From positions 1 through 40,516 of the forward strand of contig JAJYWN010000024.1 of assembly GCA_021791495.1 (NCBI GenBank): a stretch of DNA of 40,516 bases. Reading direction: 5' to 3'. Positions within the stretch are counted from its first letter, which is position 1; each line of letters opens with the position of its first letter. A model generated the notes under the pieces. The model was not told the DNA's origin, did no database searches, and saw only the letters and a list, made by a program, of their open reading frames with translations. The translations under genes and the position numbers were made by a program. Origin of the DNA: Bacillota bacterium (GTDB taxonomy: Bacteria > Bacillota > Sulfobacillia > JAJYWN01). Shown one piece after another: positions 34,384-40,309 of the stretch.

Positions 34384-34697
34384 CTTCGTTCACTCCCTCC
34401 AAACGGGCGAACCATGGGGTATTGGGCCGTGTGAAGAGACAGGCACACAACTTCACCAGCCGCAGTGACCGCGACCTTCACGTAAAGGGCGACACCCTCT
34501 ACGACAGGTCCAAACACCCACCACTCTTCGGATCTACCGTGATCGTCGGCCACAGGGCCTTCACAGTAGTCGCTAACGGCAATGGTTGCCAAGAGTGACG
34601 GCACTCCGCCCTCCGTGATTCGAAGGTGTCCGATGGTATCCAGGTTCTTCTGCCTTTTGACCAGGGCACATGGGCGTCTGCCTAGCGCGAGCTTCAA
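34380..34697 (-). CDS. MqsR-family mRNA interferase toxin
   Basis: 105 residues as listed, of the MqsR/RelE-like fold found in Bacillota, with WWVFGPVVEGVALYVKVAV and CLSLHTAQYPMVRPFG, a C-terminal pattern typical of this group. MqsR toxins cut mRNA, preferentially at GC-containing sites in the studied member. It precedes and overlaps the MqsA-Panacea gene, the reverse of some systems but normal for MqsR-MqsA. The start is uncertain. TTG 34697 lacks a ribosome site, and the frame remains open upstream to about 34770, reading TRREVRRFLLRLKLALGRR, which resembles the family's first helix. The true start may therefore be a rare codon upstream. Confidence 0.72.
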   Translation of the reverse strand: MKLALGRRPCALVKRQKNLDTIGHLRITEGGVPSLLATIAVSDYCEGPVADDHGRSEEWWVFGPVVEGVALYVKVAVTAAGEVVCLSLHTAQYPMVRPFGGSERR

Positions 34698-34776
34698 CCT
34701 GAGTAAGAAACGCCGGACTTCCCTTCGCGTTGCCAGGGGAGGGCACCCCAGTTTGAGCTTTCTGTGCCGTTCAATA

Positions 34777-34798
34777 TGCTATCTTATGATAGCACAAC
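34777..34798 (-). promoter_or_regulatory. Probable promoter/operator of the MqsR-MqsA operon
   Basis: TGCTATC-TTAT-GATAGCA (34777-34794) is a perfect 7-bp dyad. On the minus strand it sits between TTGTGC (34793-34798), a possible -35, and TATTGA, a possible -10 with a rather short spacer of 15. Such placement suits autorepression by an HTH antitoxin. Confidence 0.6.
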
Positions 34799-34813
34799 CT
34801 GAAATGACAGTAA

Positions 34814-35360
34814 ATGGATTTCAGTGTGGCTAGCGGGCTACGTCTGCGTTTCGACCGGCGATCGCGCCAGGGAGGCGACCTATCCAATCTCGGAATGTTC
34901 CTGAACCGGCTGCGCCAGAACCCTCAGACCAGAAAGCGAATTGTCGCAGCCCTTCGCGACCTATATGAGGGCCTCAGCGACTTCGAATTCACCATTGAGC
35001 AGGGAACCGTGCAGGTGTTCTTCACACTACCTATCGCTTCTGGCCATCTTGTTCGACCCTGACCCCCCGCCCCTCATCTGCATCGAGGATCCGGAACTCG
35101 GTCTTCATCCGGACTTGCTTCCCAAGCTGGCCGACCTCCTAAAGGACGCCTCTCAGCGCACCCAGTTGATTGTAACCACGCATTCCGACATTCTGGTCAG
35201 TGCGATGACCGATATGCCAGAAGTGGTGGTGGTGTGCGAGAAACACGACGGACGGACCGTAATGAAGAGGCTGGAGAGAGAGGACCTCAAGGAATGGCTC
35301 AAACGCTACCGCCTCGGTGACCTCTGGACACGGGGGGAACTGGGGGGCACGCGGTGGTGA
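34814..35360 (+). pseudogene. Decayed RecF/SMC-like AAA ATPase (AAA_21)
   Basis: The first frame (34814-35062) begins with sequence from the middle of such ATPases (GGDLSNLGMFLNRLRQNPQT, then FEFTIEQGTVQVFF). A second frame continues to 35360 as LLAILFDPDPPPLICIEDPE, GLHPDLLPKL and QLIVTTHSDILVSAM, containing Walker B and the H loop. The P-loop region at the N-terminus is absent, and the ABC-type signature normally just before LLAIL is deleted with a frameshift. No active ATPase is expected. It is followed, with a 4-bp overlap, by an intact DUF4276 gene, its usual partner. Confidence 0.8.
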
Positions 35361-35974
35361 GCGTCAGGATATATATCGAGGGTGGCGGCGACAGCAAGGA
35401 TCTCCACATTCGGTGCAGAGAAGGCTTCCGGAGACTACTTGAGAAGTGCGGATTCGAAGGGCGCATGCCGAGGCTGTTTGAGTCTGGGTCAGGGTATGCC
35501 GCACTCCAAGACTTCACGCCAGCACTGGCCGGTTCCGCTTCCAGCGGCATCTACCCGATGCTCCTCATCGACAGCGAAGAGCCTATCGCCACGCCGTCCT
35601 CGCCGTCGCAAGTCTGGGATCATATCGTCGCTCGCTGGCGGGGATGCCGCCCACCGGGTTCGGCAGATGACCAAGCACAGGCTATGGTTACTTGCGTGGA
35701 AACCTGGGTTCTGGCCGACCGAGGGGCGCTCCGCCACCATTACGGCTCCGAGCTGCAAGAGAGCCCTCTCTTGCCAGAGACCGGCCTTGAGGCGCGGGCG
35801 CGCGGAGACGTCCAAGACGCTCTGGAAAGAGCGACGAGGAATTGCGGGAGAGACAGGTCATACGCCAAAGGACGTCGGTCGTTCGTCATTCTGGCGGAAC
35901 TGGACCCGGAAACCCTGAAGTTGCACTTGCCGCATTTCGTGTCCTTTCTCCAAGCCCTCGACCGGCACTCCTGA
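35357..35974 (+). CDS. DUF4276-family protein, probable TOPRIM-like effector
   Basis: 205 residues. The N-terminal strand and acidic turn VRIYIEGGGDSKDLHIRC, followed by YPMLLIDSEEP near residue 70, match DUF4276 and give the Glu then Asp-x-Glu spacing expected of a TOPRIM-like metal site. Further family sequence includes MVTCVETWVLADR and YAKGRRSFVILAELDPETL. DUF4276 proteins are commonly paired with AAA_21 ATPases in defence-like two-gene modules; the effector activity here is inferred. GTG 35357 overlaps the ATPase stop as GTGA, implying translational coupling. With the ATPase broken, this gene may be an orphan under decay, though its own frame is intact. Confidence 0.8.
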   Translation: MSVRIYIEGGGDSKDLHIRCREGFRRLLEKCGFEGRMPRLFESGSGYAALQDFTPALAGSASSGIYPMLLIDSEEPIATPSSPSQVWDHIVARWRGCRPPGSADDQAQAMVTCVETWVLADRGALRHHYGSELQESPLLPETGLEARARGDVQDALERATRNCGRDRSYAKGRRSFVILAELDPETLKLHLPHFVSFLQALDRHS

Positions 35975-36076
35975 GGCCACTGTGAGGCAACTCGGGCCCT
36001 TGCATTCCGCTACCGCGCAAGGTAGGATGAAGTCAATCCAGGTTTTCTGGAGCGGGCTGGTTCGCGTAGAACTAGC

Positions 36077-36119
36077 GAGTGAGGAGTGGGCGCCGTAGCC
36101 CACTCCTTCACTCTTGTTT
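36077..36119 (+). terminator. Strong bidirectional-type terminator
   Basis: GAGTGAGGAGTGGGC (36077-36091) pairs with GCCCACTCCTTCACTC (36098-36113) over 15 bp, with one bulged base and a 6-nt loop, followed by TTGTTT. It terminates the DUF4276 transcript, and its 3' arm includes the stop codon of the convergent DUF3800 gene. Confidence 0.88.
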
Positions 36120-36865
36120 CGGGATGAACACCTTACCATAGCCAGCGATCTGACCGTCGCAAAGGTGTCGGTTGAACTTGGTTCTGACCGCCTCACAGAT
36201 GCTCTGCCCGAACGTGTCGGCAGCGACTATGCGGCCCTCTTCGGCCAGTATCTCCTGCTTCACTGGATGGGCAAGGAGGTCGGCTATCTGTAGCCCGGCA
36301 ATGTTCTGGGTCTTGGGCTTCAGCTTGATCTCACCGCTGGTCAGGACGGCCTGAAGCTGCTTGGCGCTGGAGAAGGCCGTACCTCCTTCATAAGCAGCCC
36401 GATAGGCCTCTTTGAGTCTTCCGTCTTCCTTCTTACCTCGCGCTTCAGCCATAACGTCACCGCGTGACCCCAGATGACCGAGCAGGCCGCAATAGCGATC
36501 CAATATGGCCGATAGGCAGAAATGATACGGGTGATAGGCGGGGCTACGGTATTGCGAAGATACTGAAGCAGGTCCTGATTGAAAGCCGCACGCTCATCCC
36601 CATCCCGCAGCCTCCAGAATGCTCCGGTGGCGTTCAATATCCCTTTCCGATGCAGGACCACCGGTTCATCAGGGCTGTGGGGAAAGTGATTCTGCTTCAG
36701 CAGTTCAAGGTCAGGCTGCACCCGGGTGCGATATGTCTCCGTCTCGACCACGACTCCGACCAGCCCAAGGTACCTTCTCGCGGGATCATCCGCCTCACCC
36801 CCATCGGCCAGACCGAACGAATGGTCTCCAGACTCATCTATGTACAGCCTATACCGTTCAGCCAC
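36108..36865 (-). pseudogene. Frameshifted DUF3800 gene
   Basis: GTG 36865 (AGGGGGA upstream) starts VAERYRLYIDESGDHSFG, the DUF3800 N-terminus with its conserved Asp-Glu-Ser. LGLVGVVVETETYRTRVQPD and PDEPVVLHRKGI follow. Near 36490-36520 about 20 residues expected in the family are missing and the frame changes. The second frame reads DRYCGLLGHLGSRGDVMAEA and, later, IAGLQIADLLAHPVKQEIL to the stop. DUF3800 is an RNase H-like fold common in mobile and defence loci, with unproven function. The deletion removes part of the central core, so the product is probably inactive. All other family blocks are well preserved, so decay is recent. Confidence 0.82.
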
Positions 36866-36921
36866 GTTGGTCCCCCTGACGGTCCTCGCCGGCGATTTCC
36901 CTATGGGTGTTGGTTGGAGAG

Positions 36922-36999
36922 CGGTAGTTGGCCGTTGACTTCGCATAACCTTCCGACTGGAAGAACCACCGGTCAGGGGAGATCAGTGAACCAAGGCGA
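36922..36999. repeat. Short dispersed repeat, copy 2 of 2
   Basis: About 78 bp matching 25802-25881, sharing CTTCGCAT.ACCTTCCGA and the exact TCAGTGAACCAAGGCGA. In both places it lies beside a methyltransferase remnant region, suggesting a common mobile or duplicated origin. Confidence 0.65.
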
Positions 37000-37069
37000 T
37001 GCCGTCGAGGCCGTCGCTGCGTACCTCGAGCAGTGAAGGGCGGACGGATTCGTTCGGAACAGGTGCATT

Positions 37070-37264
37070 GGCGCCGCAGGTGGATGAAGAAGGAACCGTA
37101 ACATGCTGTGAAGAACCAGGACTCCACTTCGCTCCTCGCGAGCGCGCTCAGCAATGAGCGGTCATCAGTGGTCGCCCCTAGCGAGCGGAAACAGGGGTCA
37201 GAAATGGCGCCTGTTTCGCTTTTTGCCCCACTCGAAACACCTTCATAACCTCATCCCCCAGATG
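37070..37264. repeat. 195-bp duplicated segment, copy 1
   Basis: Similar throughout to 39550-39746. Both contain the perfect hairpin CGCTCA-GCAA-TGAGCG, the block GCCCCTAG, a long hairpin GAAACAGG...CCTGTTTC followed by T residues, and the 3' end of the methyltransferase remnant (minus-strand HLGDEVMKV.RVG). The non-coding part is as conserved as the coding relic. Confidence 0.85.
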
Positions 37265-37392
37265 ATCGGCGGCCAAGTGGAGGTCGGCGTTCATATGGGC
37301 CTTGGGCACCGGAAAGCGGCCAAGGCTATCGAAGTCGGAGGAGTGGGCGTCGTAGTTGAAGGCGCAGGCTACGAGCACGTCGAGGCCGCGGC
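37178..37392 (-). pseudogene. Remnant 2 of the DNA methyltransferase-like gene
   Basis: The minus strand reads GLDVLVACAFNYDAHSSDFD, then RFPVPKAHMNADLHLAA, joined directly to DHLGDEVMKVFRVGQKAK. The first block corresponds to remnant 3 (FDVLVTCAFSYESHSSDFDS) and the last to the C-terminal tail seen there (NHLGDEVMKVSRVGRKTK). The intervening region is deleted in frame, a different deletion from those in the other two remnants. It lies immediately downstream of the Nudix stop codon. No function is expected. Confidence 0.75.
37188..37224 (+). terminator. Terminator-like hairpin, copy 1
   Basis: GAAACAGG (37188-37195) pairs with CCTGTTTC (37210-37217). An inner GTCA/TGGC stem is closed by a GAAA tetraloop, and GCTTTTT follows on the plus strand. 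It belongs to the duplicated segment. Confidence 0.7.
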
Positions 37393-37399
37393 TGGGAGA

Positions 37400-37873
37400 C
37401 TACTCGCAGACCACACCGCTCCTATCCGCCAAGTAGTGTTCCAAGATCTGCCGGTGTGTCGGGGCGACATCAAGGTCGGCCGAGGTCCTCAGTGCTTGAA
37501 ACCTTACCTCCCTTGACTCGCGGCTCAGGCGCATCCTCAGAAAGCTGGCTACGGAGACTGTGTAGGCTATGGTAACGATTCGGAAGACGTTGCCATCCGG
37601 GTAACTGGCAATTCGAGAAGGGTCTGAGAAAACACCAAACAACCGTATCTCTTGAGCTTCGAGGCCAGTCTCTTCCAGAACCTCCCGACGGACCGCATCC
37701 ACGGCTGATTCACCCATTTCCACCCCGCCACCGATCAGAGCCCAGTAACCGCTGTCCGAACGAAGCTCCATCAGCAGAGCACCCTCATGCTCGATCAGAG
37801 CGACCACGCCCAAATGCAGGGGCCGATTGGGTCTGGGGGCGTTGGGATCTTTGTAGAAGAACTGGGCAGGCAA
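37400..37873 (-). CDS. Nudix hydrolase
   Basis: 157 residues with an intact Nudix box (GGGVEMGESAVDAVRREVLE, then ETGLE) near residues 47-71, matching GX5EX7REUXEEXGU with all catalytic glutamates. LHLGVVALIEHEGALLMELR precedes it, as usual. Nudix enzymes cleave nucleoside diphosphates linked to other groups; the substrate here is unknown. The TTG start at 37873 has AGAGGAG about eight bases upstream. It lies 15 bp after a 21-codon AbiEii stub and in the AbiEi direction, occupying the place of the missing toxin. It may be a later arrival or simply share the AbiEi transcript. The stop abuts methyltransferase remnant 2. Confidence 0.9.
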   Translation of the reverse strand: MPAQFFYKDPNAPRPNRPLHLGVVALIEHEGALLMELRSDSGYWALIGGGVEMGESAVDAVRREVLEETGLEAQEIRLFGVFSDPSRIASYPDGNVFRIVTIAYTVSVASFLRMRLSRESREVRFQALRTSADLDVAPTHRQILEHYLADRSGVVCE

Positions 37874-37888
37874 GAGTCCACACTCCTC

Positions 37889-37954
37889 TCATTCGGTCAA
37901 TGCAAACCCGGTGGCGTCGGACTCCGCAGATAGCTTCCCGGCGCAAGCCTTCAT
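37889..37954 (-). pseudogene. AbiEii toxin N-terminal stub (21 codons)
   Basis: ATG 37954 overlaps the AbiEi stop as ATGA, exactly as in abiEi-abiEii operons. The short frame includes KLSAESDATGFALTE, resembling the first helix of AbiEii-type nucleotidyltransferases, then ends at TGA 37889. The catalytic domain is absent. Overlap and position are direct observations; the family match is short. Confidence 0.6.
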
Positions 37955-38757
37955 AGTGTTGCCCCCCACGACCGCTCAAGGACTTCCCGCGGGACCATGA
38001 GGTTCCACCGAGCCACCAACCGGCCGGCCTGTCGCTGACTGCGATCCAGGTAGGTTGGGTGTTTCGGCCGAAGCCGTTCAAAGGCGGCCAAGTCCTTCTC
38101 CTTGACCATGAGGGAGTCGGCGTGCACCTCAAGGAAGAAACCGACGCGCGCGGCGGTCGTCGCGTTACCCAGCAGCTGGGTGTACCGAAGCACTTGCTCA
38201 AGGTCGAGAAACTGGATAGACTCCAGCGACCTCCATATCTCCTCCCAGGAGCCAGAGAGGTCCGGCCGGTGCAAGGTGTCAACGAAAGTTCGTTCCAGGT
38301 TCGTGACCCGGGCGCTCGTTCCTGACCGGTCCGCTTCAACCACTCCGAACTGCTCTTCCTTCTTGCGGCTCAACTTCTGGGGGAAGTGCACGCCGCGAAA
38401 AACATGGCCACGGTGAGTGAAAGGGGCCAGCGGGTGGGCCGAGGTGTAGGTGAAGTACTCCTGCACGGAATAGGCCCTGCCATGGAACTCCAACGCCGTA
38501 TGGTAGGACAAGACGGCGTCTTCAGCCAGCTTCGCGGCGACAAGAAACGGATCCACCTGATGCTGCAAGGGATCACTCCCCCGCGGCACTGTGGCATAGA
38601 GGCCACGCCGTATGGAGACCACATGTCCGGTCTTCTTGTGGTAGGAGAGCAGGTTTGCTTTCGCCCTGCTCCAGTTCTGACCCCGCGAGGATAGATACCG
38701 TCCGAACTCGTCGACGGTGAACACAGGATGTTTCCGGAAGAAGTCTTCAGCCCACAT
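37951..38757 (-). CDS. AbiEi-family type IV antitoxin/transcriptional repressor
   Basis: 268 residues. The N-terminal winged helix (DFFRKHPVFTVDEFGRYLSS, then SIRRGLYATVP) occupies about residues 1-60. The C-terminal AbiEi domain includes LAEDAVLSYHTALEFHGRAY, VTNLERTFVDTLHRPDLSG and GNATTAARVGFFLEV. AbiEi proteins repress their own operon and counteract the AbiEii nucleotidyltransferase. ATG 38757 is preferred because AAGGTGA lies six bases upstream; upstream ATG 38775 lacks a ribosome site. Two direct repeats lie just before the start, a probable operator. The partner toxin is reduced to a stub, so this is an orphan antitoxin, now followed by a Nudix gene. Confidence 0.9.
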   Translation of the reverse strand: MWAEDFFRKHPVFTVDEFGRYLSSRGQNWSRAKANLLSYHKKTGHVVSIRRGLYATVPRGSDPLQHQVDPFLVAAKLAEDAVLSYHTALEFHGRAYSVQEYFTYTSAHPLAPFTHRGHVFRGVHFPQKLSRKKEEQFGVVEADRSGTSARVTNLERTFVDTLHRPDLSGSWEEIWRSLESIQFLDLEQVLRYTQLLGNATTAARVGFFLEVHADSLMVKEKDLAAFERLRPKHPTYLDRSQRQAGRLVARWNLMVPREVLERSWGATL

Positions 38758-38774
38758 GCTCGTCACCTTGGACA

Positions 38775-38824
38775 TCAAGATGAGTTATCCATAATTATTT
38801 TGTGGTCTTCAAGGCGAGTTGTCA
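38775..38824 (-). promoter_or_regulatory. Direct repeats upstream of AbiEi, probable operator
   Basis: TCAAGATGAGTTATCC (38775-38790) and TCAAGGCGAGTTGTCA (38809-38824) match at 12 of 16 positions, with starts 34 bp apart. They bracket an AT-rich segment (38791-38802) that would hold the -10 of the AbiEi promoter; TTGACA is read on the minus strand at 38820-38825. Autorepression by AbiEi is likely. Confidence 0.6.
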
Positions 38825-38989
38825 AATGGCTTTGGTCGTCTTCGCACCAAGGTAACTCCGCCACCGTCCATCTAAGTGCACTCTGCCATCTCCAGAACCG
38901 GTGACCTGGAAGCGGCAGGACATGCGAGCGGACGGGTGAAGGGTCAAACCACCAAGGTCCTGTCCCCGGGGGCAGAGGAGCACCGGAAC

Positions 38990-39538
38990 ATGAGAGTCAT
39001 GGACGACCCTGAACTGAAGCAGCAGGCAGCCGACGCCACCACTTACCTGTGCCAGGTCATCGAACAGATGGATCTTGAGACAGGCCGTGAGTACGTGAAT
39101 TGGTTGGTGCGATCGGCCGACTACATGCGGTCGGCCCCAGGCTTCAGCCCCATGAACCTGGTCAGGTATCAACTCGGCGATGTCATCTATGTGGACTTCG
39201 GGTTCAACGTAGGTTCCGAGCTAAGGGGACCGCACTGGGCCGTGGTCATCGAACGCAACTCGAGGGCAAATCCTTGTGTCATCGTCGTCCCATTTGGTTC
39301 GCGGAAACCAGGTCCAGACGGTAGTCCAAGGCCGCTCCGCAGCGGAGAGGTCTTCTTGGGAGACATCGGGCTTGGGGGACCAACGGTGGCGAAAGTGGAC
39401 CAGATCAGAGTCATCAGCAAACAGAGAATCATCCGGCCTAGACACAGGTCCCAACAAGCGCATGCCCTCTGTGCCTGCCAGTTAAGGCTGCTCGACGAGG
39501 CCCTCAGACATCTAATAGCTGGTTCCAGGCAAATGTAG
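38990..39538 (+). CDS. PemK/MazF-like toxin with helical N-terminal extension
   Basis: 182 residues. The C-terminal domain from about residue 70 has the PemK/MazF pattern: YQLGDVIYVDFGFNVGSELR, then GPHWAVVIERNS, CVIVVPFGSRK, and TVAKVDQIRVISKQRI near the end. MazF-type proteins are sequence-specific mRNA endoribonucleases. The first 70 residues are helical (DATTYLCQVIEQMDLETGRE) and are not part of the classical fold. No separate antitoxin gene is adjacent. ATG 38990 has AGAGGAG upstream; further upstream the frame is open but lacks start signals. It diverges from AbiEi across about 230 bp. Toxin activity is an inference from the fold. Confidence 0.82.
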   Translation: MRVMDDPELKQQAADATTYLCQVIEQMDLETGREYVNWLVRSADYMRSAPGFSPMNLVRYQLGDVIYVDFGFNVGSELRGPHWAVVIERNSRANPCVIVVPFGSRKPGPDGSPRPLRSGEVFLGDIGLGGPTVAKVDQIRVISKQRIIRPRHRSQQAHALCACQLRLLDEALRHLIAGSRQM

Positions 39539-39549
39539 GCAAAGGTGGC

Positions 39550-39746
39550 GGCGCCGTAAGTGGATTCAAGAAGGAATCGCGACATATCATGAAGAACAAG
39601 AACGCCACTTCGCTCCTCATGAGCGCGCTCAGCAATGAGCGGTCATCAGACGTCGCCCCTAGAGGGGCGGAAACAGGGGCCAGAAATGGCGCCTGTTTCG
39701 TTTTTCTACCCACCCTAGACACCTTCATAACTTCATCCCCCAGATG
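39550..39746. repeat. 197-bp duplicated segment, copy 2
   Basis: Homologous to 37070-37264 (same order of hairpins and methyltransferase 3' relic). It begins 11 bp after the PemK stop. Its terminator-type hairpin has better pairing than copy 1: the outer GCCCCTAGAGGGGC region also folds on itself. Confidence 0.85.
39670..39705 (+). terminator. Intrinsic terminator, copy 2
   Basis: GAAACAGG (39670-39677) pairs with CCTGTTTC (39692-39699), and an inner GCCA/TGGC stem is closed by a GAAA tetraloop; GTTTTT follows. It fits termination of the plus-strand PemK-like gene about 130 bp upstream. Confidence 0.78.
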
Positions 39747-40006
39747 GTTGATCACCTTCACCGCCATCCGGCCGGACTTCGGCTTGTCGAAGGGCCGGGA
39801 GGTGTCGCTGTGCAAGGTGGCTCAGGCGTCTTCGTTGATCTCGGTCGGCGTTCATCCGGGCCTTGAGCGCCGGAATGTGGCCAAGGCTATCGAAGTCAGA
39901 GGAGTGGGACTCGTAGCTAAAGGCGCAGGTCACGAGCACATCGAAGCCTGCCTCGGCGGCTTCACGGGCGGCGGCGATAAGGTCGGGACGCGACACGATA
40001 GGTGTG
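39700..40006 (-). pseudogene. Remnant 3 of the DNA methyltransferase-like gene
   Basis: The minus strand reads IVSRPDLIAAAREAAEAGFD and VLVTCAFSYESHSSDFDSLG to KARMNAD. The frame then changes and continues EINEDA, a TGA where Trp is expected, then ATLHSDTSRPFDKPKSGRMA and HLGDEVMKVSRV. A large internal deletion, a frameshift and a nonsense codon are all present. Its 5' end is joined in frame to the end of the hepT pseudogene, without a start codon of its own. The pieces overlap remnants 1 and 2 in sequence, showing that all derive from one kind of gene. Confidence 0.78.
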
Positions 40007-40309
40007 ATCTTCGGCAGGTCCTCAGTTACGGTGGTCCACAGGACAGATACGTCTACGTCCCAGTAGTGGTGAATCAACCTGTCGCGCATCTGGGCCATGA
40101 GTGACCAGGGCAGTTCGCCGTGAAGGGTGCGAAAAGCAGATGACGTTCTTGGTGGCTTCTCCGATTACCTCAAACTGGCGGACCACAGCGTCTTGGATCA
40201 TTGAGCTGGCATCAAACTCGGCCTGTGTCAGTCCCCGTGTATACGAGGCGATCTTGTCAAGGGCTCCCGCTATGTGGCGCATGTAGACCAGGTCATCGTG
40301 AACCGTCAT
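40007..40309 (-). pseudogene. HepT (HEPN/DUF86) toxin gene with single-base frameshift
   Basis: ATG 40309 (GAGGTA upstream) reads VYMRHIAGALDKIASYTRGL, then DAVVRQFEVIGEATKNV. Near 40141 one extra base shifts the frame. The other frame continues SAFRTLHGELPWSLMAQMRD and RLIHHYWDVDVSVLWTTV, including the RxxxxHxY catalytic motif of HEPN RNases. Removing a single base restores the whole family sequence. The gene start overlaps the end of mntA by 17 bp. The 3' end runs into methyltransferase remnant 3 after TEDLPKI. The toxin is predicted inactive. Confidence 0.88.

Noticed and set aside
37070-37264. Retron-type non-coding RNA
   Set aside because: No reverse transcriptase gene is nearby, and the segment is continuous with a methyltransferase relic.
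37154-37516. Plus-strand frame of 120 codons
   Set aside because: It is antisense to the methyltransferase remnant and the end of the Nudix gene.
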